10,447 nt of DNA, taken from NCBI GenBank assembly GCA_002335115.1, contig DDCR01000026.1, forward strand, positions 1 to 10,447. Direction: 5' to 3'. The notes under the pieces were generated by a model that searched no databases, was not told the DNA's origin, and worked only from the letters and a program-made list of their open reading frames with translations. The position numbers and the translations under genes are program-made. Numbering within the stretch: the stretch's first letter is position 1; each line of letters opens with the position of its first letter. This stretch comes from Oceanospirillaceae bacterium UBA2001. GTDB taxonomy: Bacteria > Pseudomonadota > Gammaproteobacteria > Pseudomonadales > Balneatricaceae. Below, in pieces: positions 1 through 6,754 of the stretch.

Positions 1-466
1 CATTAACCAAAGGATTTGTTGCTGAGGCTTTTAAGGACTGGTTTTTCAAGCCACCATAAACGGTCACTTTGTCCATGTCATAACTGGTGAGTAAGGTGGT
101 TGAACTAGAATCCACCTCAGCCTTTAGGCCAACGTAGGTCGAACCAGCCGCACCTGCGGTATAGTCAACGTTAGCCCCAAACGGCTTCTCTTGAATAATG
201 CCAATGGCAAAGTTATCACTGACATTAGTCCGAAAGCCTATGTTAGTAAAACTGTAATTAGGCGCTACTTCCCCAGTCGCTGTGGCTGAACCACCGTGTG
301 TGCCGGTAATTTTTGGGTTCACCGACACGGAAGTAATTTCTACCATACTGCCTTCTTTGAGCATGATTGAAGTGTCTTGGCCCGTCCGATCGAAGCCACC
401 CGCCTGCACTAGGCCAGCGCCAAACATTGTGCTCAAGATAGCTAAATTTAAGATTGTGCGTTTCAT
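1..466 (-). CDS. FadL/OmpP1-family outer-membrane porin, N-terminal part
   Basis: Partial gene whose 3' end lies beyond the left edge; 155 codons are visible. It starts MKRTILNLAILSTMFGAGLVQA, a typical Sec signal peptide with a likely cut after residue 22 (VQA). The mature protein opens GGFDRTGQDTSIMLKEG, the kind of N-terminal hatch sequence seen in FadL/OmpP1 (aromatic or fatty-acid) porins. Alternating polar/hydrophobic stretches typical of beta strands follow (for example around residues 65-80 and 105-125). FadL-type proteins form a 14-stranded barrel that lets hydrophobic substrates cross the outer membrane; that role is inferred here from the N-terminus alone. The start at 466 is chosen because it directly gives the signal peptide; an AAGAGA stretch about 8 bases upstream is a modest ribosome site. 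The gene follows the binding-protein gene on the same strand but is insulated from it by a strong terminator. The substrate cannot be called. Confidence 0.8.
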   Translation of the reverse strand, partial: MKRTILNLAILSTMFGAGLVQAGGFDRTGQDTSIMLKEGSMVEITSVSVNPKITGTHGGSATATGEVAPNYSFTNIGFRTNVSDNFAIGIIQEKPFGANVDYTAGAAGSTYVGLKAEVDSSSTTLLTSYDMDKVTVYGGLKNQSLKASATNPLVN

Positions 467-534
467 ACTCGATTCTCTTGTTATTGTAAAAGGCTGGACA
501 CCCTTATTATTGGATTAACTTAATAAGCCTAAAT

Positions 535-556
535 ATAAGCAATAACTTATGCTTAT
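535..556. repeat. Inverted repeat upstream of the FadL-type gene
   Basis: Perfect 7-base arms ATAAGCA and TGCTTAT are separated by 8 bases, about 70-90 bases upstream of the porin start. The sequence is AT-rich, so chance is possible. It could be an operator; I do not recognise a regulator. Confidence 0.35.
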
Positions 557-613
557 GACTAGCTCAATTAGAACTCTTTGCCAATAGGGTGTCAACGGAA
601 ACTGTTGCCTTTT

Positions 614-659
614 TGAACACCTTAATGCTCATATTATGAACACTTTAACTCTTGTGTTC
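614..659. promoter_or_regulatory. Direct plus inverted GAACAC repeats, possible operator cluster
   Basis: TGAACACCTTAA (614-625) recurs as TGAACACTTTAA (637-648), 23 bases later with one mismatch. The second copy also pairs with GTGTTC at 654-659, giving GAACAC-N10-GTGTTC. The cluster lies between the terminator at 682-719 and the porin gene, in its upstream region. That is the arrangement of a multi-site regulator, but no regulator is identified and the function is inference. Confidence 0.3.
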
Positions 660-681
660 TAAATGGACAAATTTTAGACAC

Positions 682-719
682 AAAAAAACCAACTTAAGCA
701 TCCCCAAGTTGGTTTTTTT
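682..719 (-). terminator. Rho-independent bidirectional terminator after the binding-protein gene
   Basis: Perfect 14-base arms (seven A then CCAACTT; AAGTTGG then seven T) enclose a 10-base loop. Read on the minus strand, the hairpin begins 22 bases after the stop codon of the gene at 742-1941 and ends in a run of T, so it terminates that gene. The A/T runs make it symmetrical, so it could also stop plus-strand transcripts. Confidence 0.9.
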
Positions 720-741
720 ATTTCAGGTTTTAAGCCAAGGC

Positions 742-1941
742 TTAGTGAACCTTAACGGTAGTGAATGCACCACCTTTAACTTCTTGCTCTTTGTATGATC
801 CAGCAGGGTCACCGTTGGCGTCAAATTCTACGTTGGTTGCGCCTTCGTAGTTAATTTCGCCACCGTCTGCTAAGATTTTCAAACCTTTAGCCAATTCACC
901 CGGTAAGATGATTTCGCCAGGAGCGTTAGCAACTTTGCTCATGTGAGCCACAATGCCTGCACGATCAGCAGAGCCAGCAGATTGCATGGCTAGGGCAATG
1001 AGTGCGCCTGCATCATAGGACTGAGCCGCATAGGGAGCAGATCCGTCTAGGCCAGCTGCAGCTGCAACATCATTAAACATGGATGCGCCCTTAGACTCTG
1101 AACCAGGTAGCGTACCAAACGTACCTTCAATGCCACCGTCAACATCTAATAATGAATCACCAATCATGCCATCAGCAAGAATGAAACGATCAAATGCGCC
1201 TGAATCCAAAGAAGACTGGATGATGCCACGACCACCTTGGTCAACATAACCAAGCACCACTAGCTCAGAGGCACCAGAAGCAGACAAGGCGCCAACTTCA
1301 GCAGAATAATCCGCCTTGCCATCTTCGTGAGCAGCTTCGATGGTAATTTTACCACCCGCTGCACGGTAAGCTGAAGCAAATGCATCAGCTAGACCTTTGC
1401 CATAGTCATTGTTAGTGTAAGTCACAGCGACTGTGTCGATGCCACGGCCCATAACGATATCAGCTAAGACTACGCCCTGACGTGCGTCAGAAGGTGCCGT
1501 GCGGAAAAACACGCCGTTGTCTTCGATGGCACTTAGACCAGGAGAAGTGGCTGAAGGAGAAACCATAGCTACACCATTTGGAGCACCTACGTTCTTGGCA
1601 ATAGCGCCAGTCACGCCAGAACAGTCAGCGCCCATAATGGCAACCACGTTGTCAGAGTTGACCAAACGCTCGGCGGCAGCCGTAGCAGCAGCGGAGTCGA
1701 CACAAGTGGAGTCAGCACGCACCGCGACCAAAACCTTGCCATCCAATAACAGTCCCGAATTCGATGCTTCAGAGAAAGCCAACTCTGCACTGTCAGCCAT
1801 GGTTGGCGTCAACGATTCAATTGGGCCAGTAAACCCTAGAATTACACCCACTTTTTCTTCGTGACCTCCTGCATAGGCAGTGCCTGCCAACAAAGTTGCA
1901 GTTGCTGCAGCAAGAAGTGTCTTTTTAAATATGTTTTGCAT
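742..1941 (-). CDS. Branched-chain amino acid-type ABC transporter periplasmic binding protein (Peripla_BP_6)
   Basis: A 399-residue solute-binding protein of the LivJ/LivK type, acting in the periplasm to hand a small amino acid or amide to an ABC permease. Residues 1-24 are a signal peptide (basic KK, an Ala/Leu-rich core, cut after AYA). The mature part opens with KVGVILGFTGP, the usual first strand of this fold. Cys80 and Cys107 (STCVDS, GADCSG) match the disulfide position known in Leu/Ile/Val-binding proteins. MVSPSATSPGLS (residues 126-137) resembles the Ser/Thr loop that holds the ligand's alpha-carboxylate and amino groups. Length is normal for the family. The start is supported by AGAGGA about 8 bases upstream. 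No permease or ATPase genes adjoin it in this window, so it is an orphan here and its ligand cannot be assigned. It has its own terminator, implying a single-gene transcript. Confidence 0.88.
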   Translation of the reverse strand: MQNIFKKTLLAAATATLLAGTAYAGGHEEKVGVILGFTGPIESLTPTMADSAELAFSEASNSGLLLDGKVLVAVRADSTCVDSAAATAAAERLVNSDNVVAIMGADCSGVTGAIAKNVGAPNGVAMVSPSATSPGLSAIEDNGVFFRTAPSDARQGVVLADIVMGRGIDTVAVTYTNNDYGKGLADAFASAYRAAGGKITIEAAHEDGKADYSAEVGALSASGASELVVLGYVDQGGRGIIQSSLDSGAFDRFILADGMIGDSLLDVDGGIEGTFGTLPGSESKGASMFNDVAAAAGLDGSAPYAAQSYDAGALIALAMQSAGSADRAGIVAHMSKVANAPGEIILPGELAKGLKILADGGEINYEGATNVEFDANGDPAGSYKEQEVKGGAFTTVKVH

Positions 1942-1995
1942 TAACCTATTCCTCTGGGAATTTTATATTTAGTATCGTGATACAGACCAGTCATC

Positions 1996-2014
1996 GTTTA
2001 AGGGGTGCTTAAAC
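1996..2014 (-). repeat. Leader hairpin/inverted repeat upstream of the binding-protein gene
   Basis: Perfect 7-base arms GTTTAAG and CTTAAAC with a 5-base spacer (GGGTG on the plus strand). If transcription starts from the -10 at 2055-2060, this lies in the 5' leader about 55-70 bases before the start codon. It could be an RNA hairpin or an operator. Confidence 0.35.
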
Positions 2015-2044
2015 TTTGGCTAACCTAGCAATCTAAGTTTGGTT

Positions 2045-2064
2045 TAGGTATTGAATTATACCTA
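2045..2064 (-). promoter_or_regulatory. Perfect TATAAT -10 box inside a dyad, likely promoter/operator for the binding-protein gene
   Basis: Read on the minus strand, 2060-2055 is TATAAT, a perfect sigma70 -10 hexamer. It sits within an inverted repeat of perfect 7-base arms TAGGTAT / ATACCTA with a 6-base spacer. No good -35 hexamer lies at 16-18 bases. A consensus -10 with a poor -35 fits regulated transcription, and the overlapping dyad would suit a repressor. The predicted leader would be about 105 bases. Confidence 0.4.
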
Positions 2065-2142
2065 GCCTCTCAGGGCCAAATGGCCGCAGCGATAATTGAG
2101 TATATCGTTTTCTAACGGCAGAGTTCAAACCTTAATTGCACC

Positions 2143-2180
2143 ATTAGCGCGCATTAATTGAGCGTTAGGGCTAATTTTTT
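2143..2180 (+). terminator. Terminator-like hairpin with T-run ahead of metA (possible attenuator)
   Basis: ATTAGC (2143-2148) pairs with GCTAAT (2170-2175), and an inner GCGC/GCGT pairing is possible with a 4-base bulge; the hairpin runs straight into six T residues (2175-2180). No plus-strand gene lies upstream in the window, so it would act only on a leader or small-RNA transcript. The stem is imperfect and AT-rich, so the call is weak. Confidence 0.25.
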
Positions 2181-2209
2181 AAGATTTTCTAATTAATATT
2201 TGAAGTGAC

Positions 2210-2245
2210 AGACTCTTCAGTAAGTCTCTTCTTTTCTGCTACACT
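2210..2245 (+). promoter_or_regulatory. Candidate metA promoter with dyad over the -35 region
   Basis: TGCTACACT (2237-2245) is a reasonable extended -10 element. A poor -35 (TTCAGT, 2216-2221) lies 18 bases upstream, inside an inverted repeat AGACT (2210-2214) / AGTCT (2223-2227). The extended -10 could compensate for the weak -35. An alternative is TTGAGC (2158-2163) with TAAGAT at 2180-2185. The dyad's AGAC/GTCT half-sites recall methionine-repressor boxes but do not form the tandem 8-mers expected of MetJ. Confidence 0.3.
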
Positions 2246-2290
2246 TACGGCACTGCTCATTAAGCCCATTATTATTGTAGAGAGTTTCTC

Positions 2291-3220
2291 ATGCCGATTC
2301 GTATTCCAGATGCCTTGCCTGCCACCAGCGTGCTGCAAAAAGAAAACGTGTTTGTGATGACTGAAACTCGGGCACTCAACCAAGACATTCGTCCGCTAAA
2401 AGTCATCATCCTTAACTTGATGCCTAAAAAAATTGAAACTGAAAATCAAATTATGCGCTTATTGTCTAATTCTTCTTTACAGGTAGACATAGAGTTATTA
2501 AGGGTGGACAACCGTTCTAGCAAAAATACGCCCGCAGAACATTTAAATAGCTTTTACCGTAATTTTGAGCAAATTAAAGATCATAATTATGATGGCCTCA
2601 TTATTACTGGCGCCCCTCTTGGATTAGTCGCTTTTGAAGACGTGCTTTATTGGCCGCAAGTAGACGAAATTATTCAATGGTCTCGAACCCACGTAACGTC
2701 GACATTGTTTTTGTGTTGGGCGGCCCAAGCAGGCTTAAAGTCTTTGTACAATTTACCCAAACAAACTCGGGCACAAAAACTCTCTGGGGTCTATCAGCAA
2801 ACCGTGAACTTTGGACATGACGCCCTGACTCGTGGCTTTGATGATCAATTTTTGGCGCCTCAGTCGCGTACCGCAGATTTTCAAGTAGATTATATTTTGG
2901 CAAATACTGACCTCATCGTCTTAGCCCAGTCAGACGCCTCTGGAGCTTACATTATGACCAGTAAGGACCGTCGCCAAGTTTATATTACTGGCCACCCAGA
3001 ATACGGTGCTAATACTCTGGGCGATGAATACCACAGGGACCGAGCCGCCGGTTTAAACCCCATGTTACCCATCAATTATTTTCCCAATGATGATGCCAGC
3101 GCCAAGCCTAAGGCATCGTGGCGCAGTCATGGTTACTTGTTCTTTAGTAACTGGCTCAACTATTGCGTCTATCAGGCCACGCCCTTCGATTTAGAAGACA
3201 TTGAACCGACCCTAGATTAG
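2291..3220 (+). CDS. metA: Homoserine O-succinyltransferase MetA
   Basis: A 309-residue enzyme that acylates L-homoserine as the first committed step of methionine synthesis; cytoplasmic. It follows the enterobacterial MetA almost end to end: MPIRIPD at the start, [13 protein letters not shown] at 41-53, the acid/base and nucleophile regions, ASWRSHG and NWLNY near the C-terminus, and a terminal PTLD. The catalytic set is present: nucleophile Cys142 in [11 protein letters not shown], His235 and Glu237 in TGHPEY, and Lys46. Residue 111 is Gly (GAPLGLV). In this family Gly111 goes with succinyl-CoA use and Glu111 with acetyl-CoA use, so succinyl transfer is predicted. The start is fixed by the conserved N-terminus; only a weak AGAG-type ribosome site precedes it. 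The gene stands alone, convergent with the cysteine desulfhydrase gene. Confidence 0.96.
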   Translation: MPIRIPDALPATSVLQKENVFVMTETRALNQDIRPLKVIILNLMPKKIETENQIMRLLSNSSLQVDIELLRVDNRSSKNTPAEHLNSFYRNFEQIKDHNYDGLIITGAPLGLVAFEDVLYWPQVDEIIQWSRTHVTSTLFLCWAAQAGLKSLYNLPKQTRAQKLSGVYQQTVNFGHDALTRGFDDQFLAPQSRTADFQVDYILANTDLIVLAQSDASGAYIMTSKDRRQVYITGHPEYGANTLGDEYHRDRAAGLNPMLPINYFPNDDASAKPKASWRSHGYLFFSNWLNYCVYQATPFDLEDIEPTLD

Positions 3221-3304
3221 TCGATTAGACTAAACTGAACTGCGATGATTAATTACTAGTAGCACACTTAAAATTTTGGCGAAGTAGCAGTACTCGGGGC
3301 ATTT

Positions 3305-3337
3305 TGGACTGTATTTCAGGCAATACCGAAAAGTCCA
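3305..3337. repeat. Bulged hairpin between the convergent metA and desulfhydrase genes
   Basis: TGGACT (3305-3310) and AGTCCA (3332-3337) pair, and directly inside them GTATT (3311-3315) pairs with AATAC (3322-3326). This gives an 11-bp stem with a 6-base loop and a 5-base bulge on one side. It lies 13 bases past the stop of the minus-strand desulfhydrase gene. Neither strand has a T-run after it, so it may be a transcript end or RNA-stabilising hairpin rather than a classical terminator. Confidence 0.45.
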
Positions 3338-3350
3338 GCGTCCATGGGTA

Positions 3351-4394
3351 TTATTGAAAAATCTCTTCCAGTTTGTGCTGATAAATTTTAGGGTCGCCTA
3401 TGTGCTTGGCAACCCAACTTGCACTGTGGTGTGTGTTTAAATAACGATCTCCACTGTCACACAAAAGAGTAACTATGGAGCCTTTAAGGCCTTGAGTTCT
3501 CATGTTTTGCGCCACTTCCATCGCACCCCATAAGTTAGTCCCTGTTGAAGGCCCTGCTTTGCGCCCCGTCTGCTGTTCTAACCAAAGCATGGCTGCAATA
3601 CTGGCTAAATCAGGCACCTGAATCATACTGTCAATCACATCAGGCATGAATGAGGCTTCTACCTGAGGTCTGCCAATGCCCTCAATACGGCTGCTAATGC
3701 CGGTGACAAAACTGGGGTCTTGATTCATGTAACTGGGATAAAATGCTGAATTTTCGGGATCAACCACCACTAAATCAGTGTCATACCCTAGGTAACGGAT
3801 ATAGCGTCCAAGAGTGGCTGATGTGCCCCCTGTGCCGGCACTCATAACCACCGTATGAGGAATGGGATGAGGCTCATGAGACATCTGTCTAAAAATACTT
3901 TCTGCAATATTGTTGTTGCCACGCCAATCTGTTGCCCTTTCTGCATACATAAATTGATCCATGAAATAGCCCTGCGAATCTTGGGCGATCTTTAAGGCCA
4001 CGGCATGCATTTGAGTGGCATTATCAACAAAATGGCAATGGCCACCAAAGCCCTCAATTTGAGCTATTTTTTGGGCCGAAGTAGATTTGGGCATCACAGC
4101 AATAAACGTGACACCGATCAACTTTGCGAAATAGGCTTCTGATACAGCAGTGCTGCCCGACGATGCTTCCACGACTGTGGTGTTAGCGTCAATTTTTCCA
4201 TTGCATAAGGCGTATAAAAATAAAGAACGAGCCAGTCGATGTTTTAAACTGCCCGTTGGATGTGTACTTTCGTCTTTAAGGTAGACATTGATACCCTCAA
4301 AGTTAGGCAGTTCTAGTTTTATTAAATGCGTATCTGCTGAGCGTTGATAATCGGCTTCTATTGCACTTAGAGCGCTGTTAACCCAATGCCTCAT
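3351..4394 (-). CDS. cds1: PLP-dependent cysteine desulfhydrase, Cds1 type (cysteine synthase fold)
   Basis: A fold-type II PLP enzyme of the cysteine synthase superfamily, closest in my reading to Cds1 (mycobacterial Rv3684), which degrades L-cysteine to sulfide, ammonia and pyruvate. Numbered from the start at 4394: the PLP lysine is Lys51 in [23 protein letters not shown] follows; [13 protein letters not shown] is the substrate loop, with Ser where OASS enzymes have Asn (SSGNTG); [19 protein letters not shown] is a Cds1 hallmark; GTGGTS is the phosphate cup; and [10 protein letters not shown] lies near the C-terminus. At 347 residues the length is normal. An in-frame ATG at 4418 overlaps the stop of the upstream exporter gene as ATGA but has no visible ribosome site. 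The ATG at 4394 has AAGGA seven bases before it, so I prefer it. The gene lies just downstream of the transporter and is probably translated from the same message. Other cysteine synthase-like activities are not excluded. Confidence 0.85.
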   Translation of the reverse strand: MRHWVNSALSAIEADYQRSADTHLIKLELPNFEGINVYLKDESTHPTGSLKHRLARSLFLYALCNGKIDANTTVVEASSGSTAVSEAYFAKLIGVTFIAVMPKSTSAQKIAQIEGFGGHCHFVDNATQMHAVALKIAQDSQGYFMDQFMYAERATDWRGNNNIAESIFRQMSHEPHPIPHTVVMSAGTGGTSATLGRYIRYLGYDTDLVVVDPENSAFYPSYMNQDPSFVTGISSRIEGIGRPQVEASFMPDVIDSMIQVPDLASIAAMLWLEQQTGRKAGPSTGTNLWGAMEVAQNMRTQGLKGSIVTLLCDSGDRYLNTHHSASWVAKHIGDPKIYQHKLEEIFQ

Positions 4395-4401
4395 AGACTG
4401 A

Positions 4402-4406
4402 TCCTT
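4402..4406 (-). promoter_or_regulatory. Ribosome binding site deciding the desulfhydrase start
   Basis: AAGGA on the minus strand, seven bases before the ATG at 4394. It lies inside the longer reading frame that begins at 4418, and favours the shorter product. Confidence 0.5.
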
Positions 4407-4414
4407 TATCCTGC

Positions 4415-5329
4415 TCATAGTATATCTAAGCGACCATCTTGAATCGCATGGGCTCTTTTACTCAACTGTAACTCACGATAGGACACATAGGCACCACTGA
4501 TACAAATAATAGCGACTCCCACCCAAACATAAAGGTCTGGGAAAAAATCAAATGCAAAGTAACTAATTGCCGTCGCTGCTACAATTTCAAAATAATTAAA
4601 CGGGCTCAACTGCGAAGCCGTCGCGTATTCGCACGCCATGATAATAAAAAAGTGCCCAATGGCTGCAAATAATCCCATACTGGCCATCATCACCCAACCC
4701 GTTAAATCTGGCATTTTCCATACATTGCTCAATAGCAAGATTGGAGTCAACACCAAAACACCCCCTATGGCCGTATAAAATAACGTTAATAACGGGGGCA
4801 CAGAGGCGCTCAGTTTGCGCGTAATCATAATATAGAAGGCATAAGTCACTCCAGATAACACGCCCCATAATATGGAGGGTGAAAAACTGTCTGCCGTGGG
4901 TCGCAACACAATTAAAACCCCCACAAATCCAAAGACTACAGCAAGGCCTCTTAATGCATCAAAAGACTCACCAAGCCATAGTGGTGCGACTACGGCCACT
5001 ACTAAAGGGGAAATAAATAACAGCGTTAATGCCGTTGGAATTGGGTTGTCTTTGATGGCAAAAAAGAAGGCCACCGTCGTAACGGTAAGTATCAAACTGC
5101 GACTGATTTGTAACCAAGGTTGGGGTGGCATACGCCACCAAACAATACCCTTCCAAGCTAACAAAGGTAATAACCATAGTCCGTGAAATACAAACCGAGC
5201 CCATGTGATTTCTAGTACGGCGTAATTGAGCGTCAAAAGTTTGGCAAATAAATCCAGAATCGGCACTAACACCATAGCCAGCGTCATCAAGCCCATACCC
5301 ATAAGCGGATTCTTTTTATAATTTTTCAT
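4415..5329 (-). CDS. EamA/DMT-superfamily membrane transporter
   Basis: A 304-residue inner-membrane protein made of two EamA repeats (about residues 10-142 and 150-285) and about ten hydrophobic segments. Family signs include [13 protein letters not shown] in the second segment, [25 protein letters not shown] at the end of repeat one, and the matching [28 protein letters not shown] in repeat two. Members export amino acids, thiols or other metabolites, or have unknown roles. Its stop codon lies next to the cysteine desulfhydrase start (ATGA overlap with the longest frame), so an amino-acid or thiol link is suggested but not shown. No strong ribosome site precedes the ATG at 5329; a second ATG at codon 10 is a fallback. 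A short charged tail (residues 286-304) faces the cytoplasm if the usual topology holds. Confidence 0.85.
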   Translation of the reverse strand: MKNYKKNPLMGMGLMTLAMVLVPILDLFAKLLTLNYAVLEITWARFVFHGLWLLPLLAWKGIVWWRMPPQPWLQISRSLILTVTTVAFFFAIKDNPIPTALTLLFISPLVVAVVAPLWLGESFDALRGLAVVFGFVGVLIVLRPTADSFSPSILWGVLSGVTYAFYIMITRKLSASVPPLLTLFYTAIGGVLVLTPILLLSNVWKMPDLTGWVMMASMGLFAAIGHFFIIMACEYATASQLSPFNYFEIVAATAISYFAFDFFPDLYVWVGVAIICISGAYVSYRELQLSKRAHAIQDGRLDIL

Positions 5330-5380
5330 GGATCATTTGAGCGTGTTTTAAAGGGGCTACTTTAGCTGAAGTTTTTTACC

Positions 5381-5408
5381 TTGCATAGGACTTTAACGAG
5401 GATATAAA
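5381..5408 (+). promoter_or_regulatory. Sigma70-type promoter for the tautomerase-deacetylase pair
   Basis: TTGCAT (5381-5386), a 16-base spacer, and TATAAA (5403-5408); TAAAAT at 5405-5410 with 18 bases is an alternative. Transcription would begin near 5415, after the in-frame ATG at 5409. That supports the tautomerase start at 5451 and a leader of about 35 bases. Confidence 0.6.
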
Positions 5409-5450
5409 ATGAAGGTTAGAACGACCCTTATTTATCCTTTGGAAATCCCT

Positions 5451-5648
5451 ATGCCCCTAATTACAGTCGAATTATTTGAAGGCCGTTCGGTCGAACAAAA
5501 ACGTCAAATTGTTGCTGGACTCACTCAAACCATGTGTGACATTACGGGTGGAAACCCAAGTGCGGTACAAGTTATGATCCGAGATGTGCCAAAGTCCGAC
5601 TGGGGCTTTGGGGGCGAATTGTGTAGCGATCTGTTCCCGGATAAATAG
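5451..5648 (+). CDS. 4-oxalocrotonate tautomerase family protein
   Basis: A 65-residue member of the small tautomerases, which use an N-terminal proline exposed by removal of Met as the catalytic base. The protein reads MPLITVELFEGRS; numbering from Pro1, Arg11 (EGR) is present as in 4-oxalocrotonate tautomerase. Trp50 and GFGGE (51-55) match the usual WG.GG end motif. Position 39, an essential Arg in 4-OT, is Gln here, so canonical 4-OT activity is doubtful and the substrate is unknown. The frame is open further upstream to 5409, but that would bury the proline. GGAA seven bases before 5451 and the promoter position both support the short form. The stop codon is four bases before the deacetylase ATG, implying a shared message and probably coupled translation. 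Confidence 0.88.
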   Translation: MPLITVELFEGRSVEQKRQIVAGLTQTMCDITGGNPSAVQVMIRDVPKSDWGFGGELCSDLFPDK

Positions 5649-5652
5649 CATC

Positions 5653-6726
5653 ATGTGCAAGCACATCATCTGTTTTGTCTCATTCTTATGCTGGGGGCTT
5701 ATCTGGCCTTTGACCAGTTTTGCTGCTGATAGCTTTAATATTTTGCTTTATCATCATGTGAGCTCGACTATGCCCCGCTCTACCTCTTTGTCTGCACAAG
5801 AGTTTAAAGAGCATTTAGAGTATTTGAAACAAAATAACTACACGGTCATCGATCTAGCCCAGGCCCTAGATTCAGTTCAGCAAGGCGTTTCGCTGCCAGA
5901 CAAAGCCATTGTAATTACCTTTGACGATGCCTGGCGTGATATTTATATTCAAGGCTTTCCCTTATTGAAACAATATAATTATCCTTTTACAGTGTTTGTG
6001 AACACTGACCCTGTAGATCAAAATCAACGCCACACAATGACTTGGGATATGCTTCGGGAGCTTAAGCAACATGGGGGCACCTTAGCTAACCACACTCGAG
6101 ATCATGATTATCTGGTGCGCAAACCCAACTACGATAAAGCTTGGCTAACTGCGGCATTAGCCAACATTGACTACGCTCAACAACGCTTAACTGCAGAGCT
6201 TGGGCCTGTCCCAAAATGGCTGGCCTATCCTTTTGGCGAATATAACAACCGCCTAAAGCTGGCCCTAAAAGATAAAGGCTATATTGCCTTTGGCCAACAG
6301 TCAGGTGGGGTGGCACAATTTTCTGATTTTCAAGCCTTACCAAGGTTTCCTGCTGCTGGAGCCTACAGTCAATTAAAAAGCCTTAAAACTAAACTTGCCT
6401 CTCAACCGTTTCCAGCTAATTACACTGCGTTTAAAAACCCTGTCATTCGTTTGGATCGGGCAGAGCGAGGCCAACCTTTGTTGGAGGTGGAACTAACCCA
6501 AGCCCAAAAGTTGGGAGTTAGGCAGCAACTGTCTTGTTTTATTACAGGGGATAGGCACGCACCTCGCTGGCCAACCAAAATGAAGTTTACCGTGCAAGCC
6601 GAAAAAGTTTTGAGCAATGGACGTAATCGGTACAACTGTACCGCCCCCATATGGGGACAAAAAAACTATTATTGGCTATCTCATCAGTGGTTAATTTACG
6701 GCGGTGAAGCGCCACCCAAACAATAG
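5653..6726 (+). CDS. Secreted polysaccharide deacetylase (NodB/CE4 family) with C-terminal extension
   Basis: 357 residues. Residues 1-24 form a signal peptide (hydrophobic core, cut after SFA), so the protein is periplasmic or exported. The CE4 domain covers about 28-235: ILLYHHVS at the start as in PgaB-type proteins, metal and base residues Asp91/Asp92 in ITFDDAW, His147 and His151 in NHTRDHDYL, AYPFGEYN (191-198), and RFP at 231-233. Such enzymes remove N- or O-acetyl groups from glycans such as N-acetylglucosamine polymers or peptidoglycan; the actual glycan is unknown. Residues about 236-357 form a region I do not recognise. It is rich in aromatic residues, with Cys295 and Cys329 able to form a disulfide, and could be a carbohydrate-contact domain. 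The open frame reaches back to 5584 inside the tautomerase gene; the start at 5653 is chosen because it gives the signal peptide. Only a weak GGA precedes it, fitting coupled translation. Confidence 0.88.
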   Translation: MCKHIICFVSFLCWGLIWPLTSFAADSFNILLYHHVSSTMPRSTSLSAQEFKEHLEYLKQNNYTVIDLAQALDSVQQGVSLPDKAIVITFDDAWRDIYIQGFPLLKQYNYPFTVFVNTDPVDQNQRHTMTWDMLRELKQHGGTLANHTRDHDYLVRKPNYDKAWLTAALANIDYAQQRLTAELGPVPKWLAYPFGEYNNRLKLALKDKGYIAFGQQSGGVAQFSDFQALPRFPAAGAYSQLKSLKTKLASQPFPANYTAFKNPVIRLDRAERGQPLLEVELTQAQKLGVRQQLSCFITGDRHAPRWPTKMKFTVQAEKVLSNGRNRYNCTAPIWGQKNYYWLSHQWLIYGGEAPPKQ

Positions 6727-6754
6727 CAAACCAAAGGAACAATGCAGGCCCTTT

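Larger units (their letters stand above)
1942..2290. other. Divergent control region between the binding-protein gene and metA
   Basis: A 349-base gene-free stretch carrying both sets of start signals. It holds small dyads at 1972-1983 (GTATC/GATAC), 1996-2014, 2045-2064 and 2074-2085 (GGCCA/TGGCC), a hairpin followed by T residues at 2143-2180, and a further dyad at 2210-2227. No ORF in it looks like a gene. Detailed calls for the better elements are given separately. Confidence 0.6.

Noticed and set aside
282..518. Open frame of 78 codons on the plus strand
   Set aside because: It is antisense to the porin N-terminus, whose signal peptide and hatch sequence are convincing.
1499..1864. Open frame of 121 codons on the plus strand
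   Set aside because: It lies wholly inside the binding-protein gene on the other strand, has no ribosome site and resembles no family.
2210..2227. MetJ operator ahead of metA
   Set aside because: Only AGACT/AGTCT half-sites with an 8-base spacer are present; tandem AGACGTCT-like boxes are not. Kept only as a generic dyad.
2189..2383. Minus-strand open frame of 64 codons across the metA start
   Set aside because: It is antisense to the conserved MetA N-terminus and has no family resemblance.
5409..5450. Upstream in-frame start for the tautomerase
   Set aside because: It would place 14 residues before the catalytic proline, and it overlaps the predicted -10 box.
5584..5652. Longer start of the deacetylase inside the tautomerase gene
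   Set aside because: The extra residues are a frame-shifted reading of the tautomerase gene and would precede the signal peptide.
5653..5727. Lipoprotein signal on the deacetylase (Cys13 in the hydrophobic core)
   Set aside because: The residues before Cys do not form a lipobox, and a normal cut site after SFA is present.
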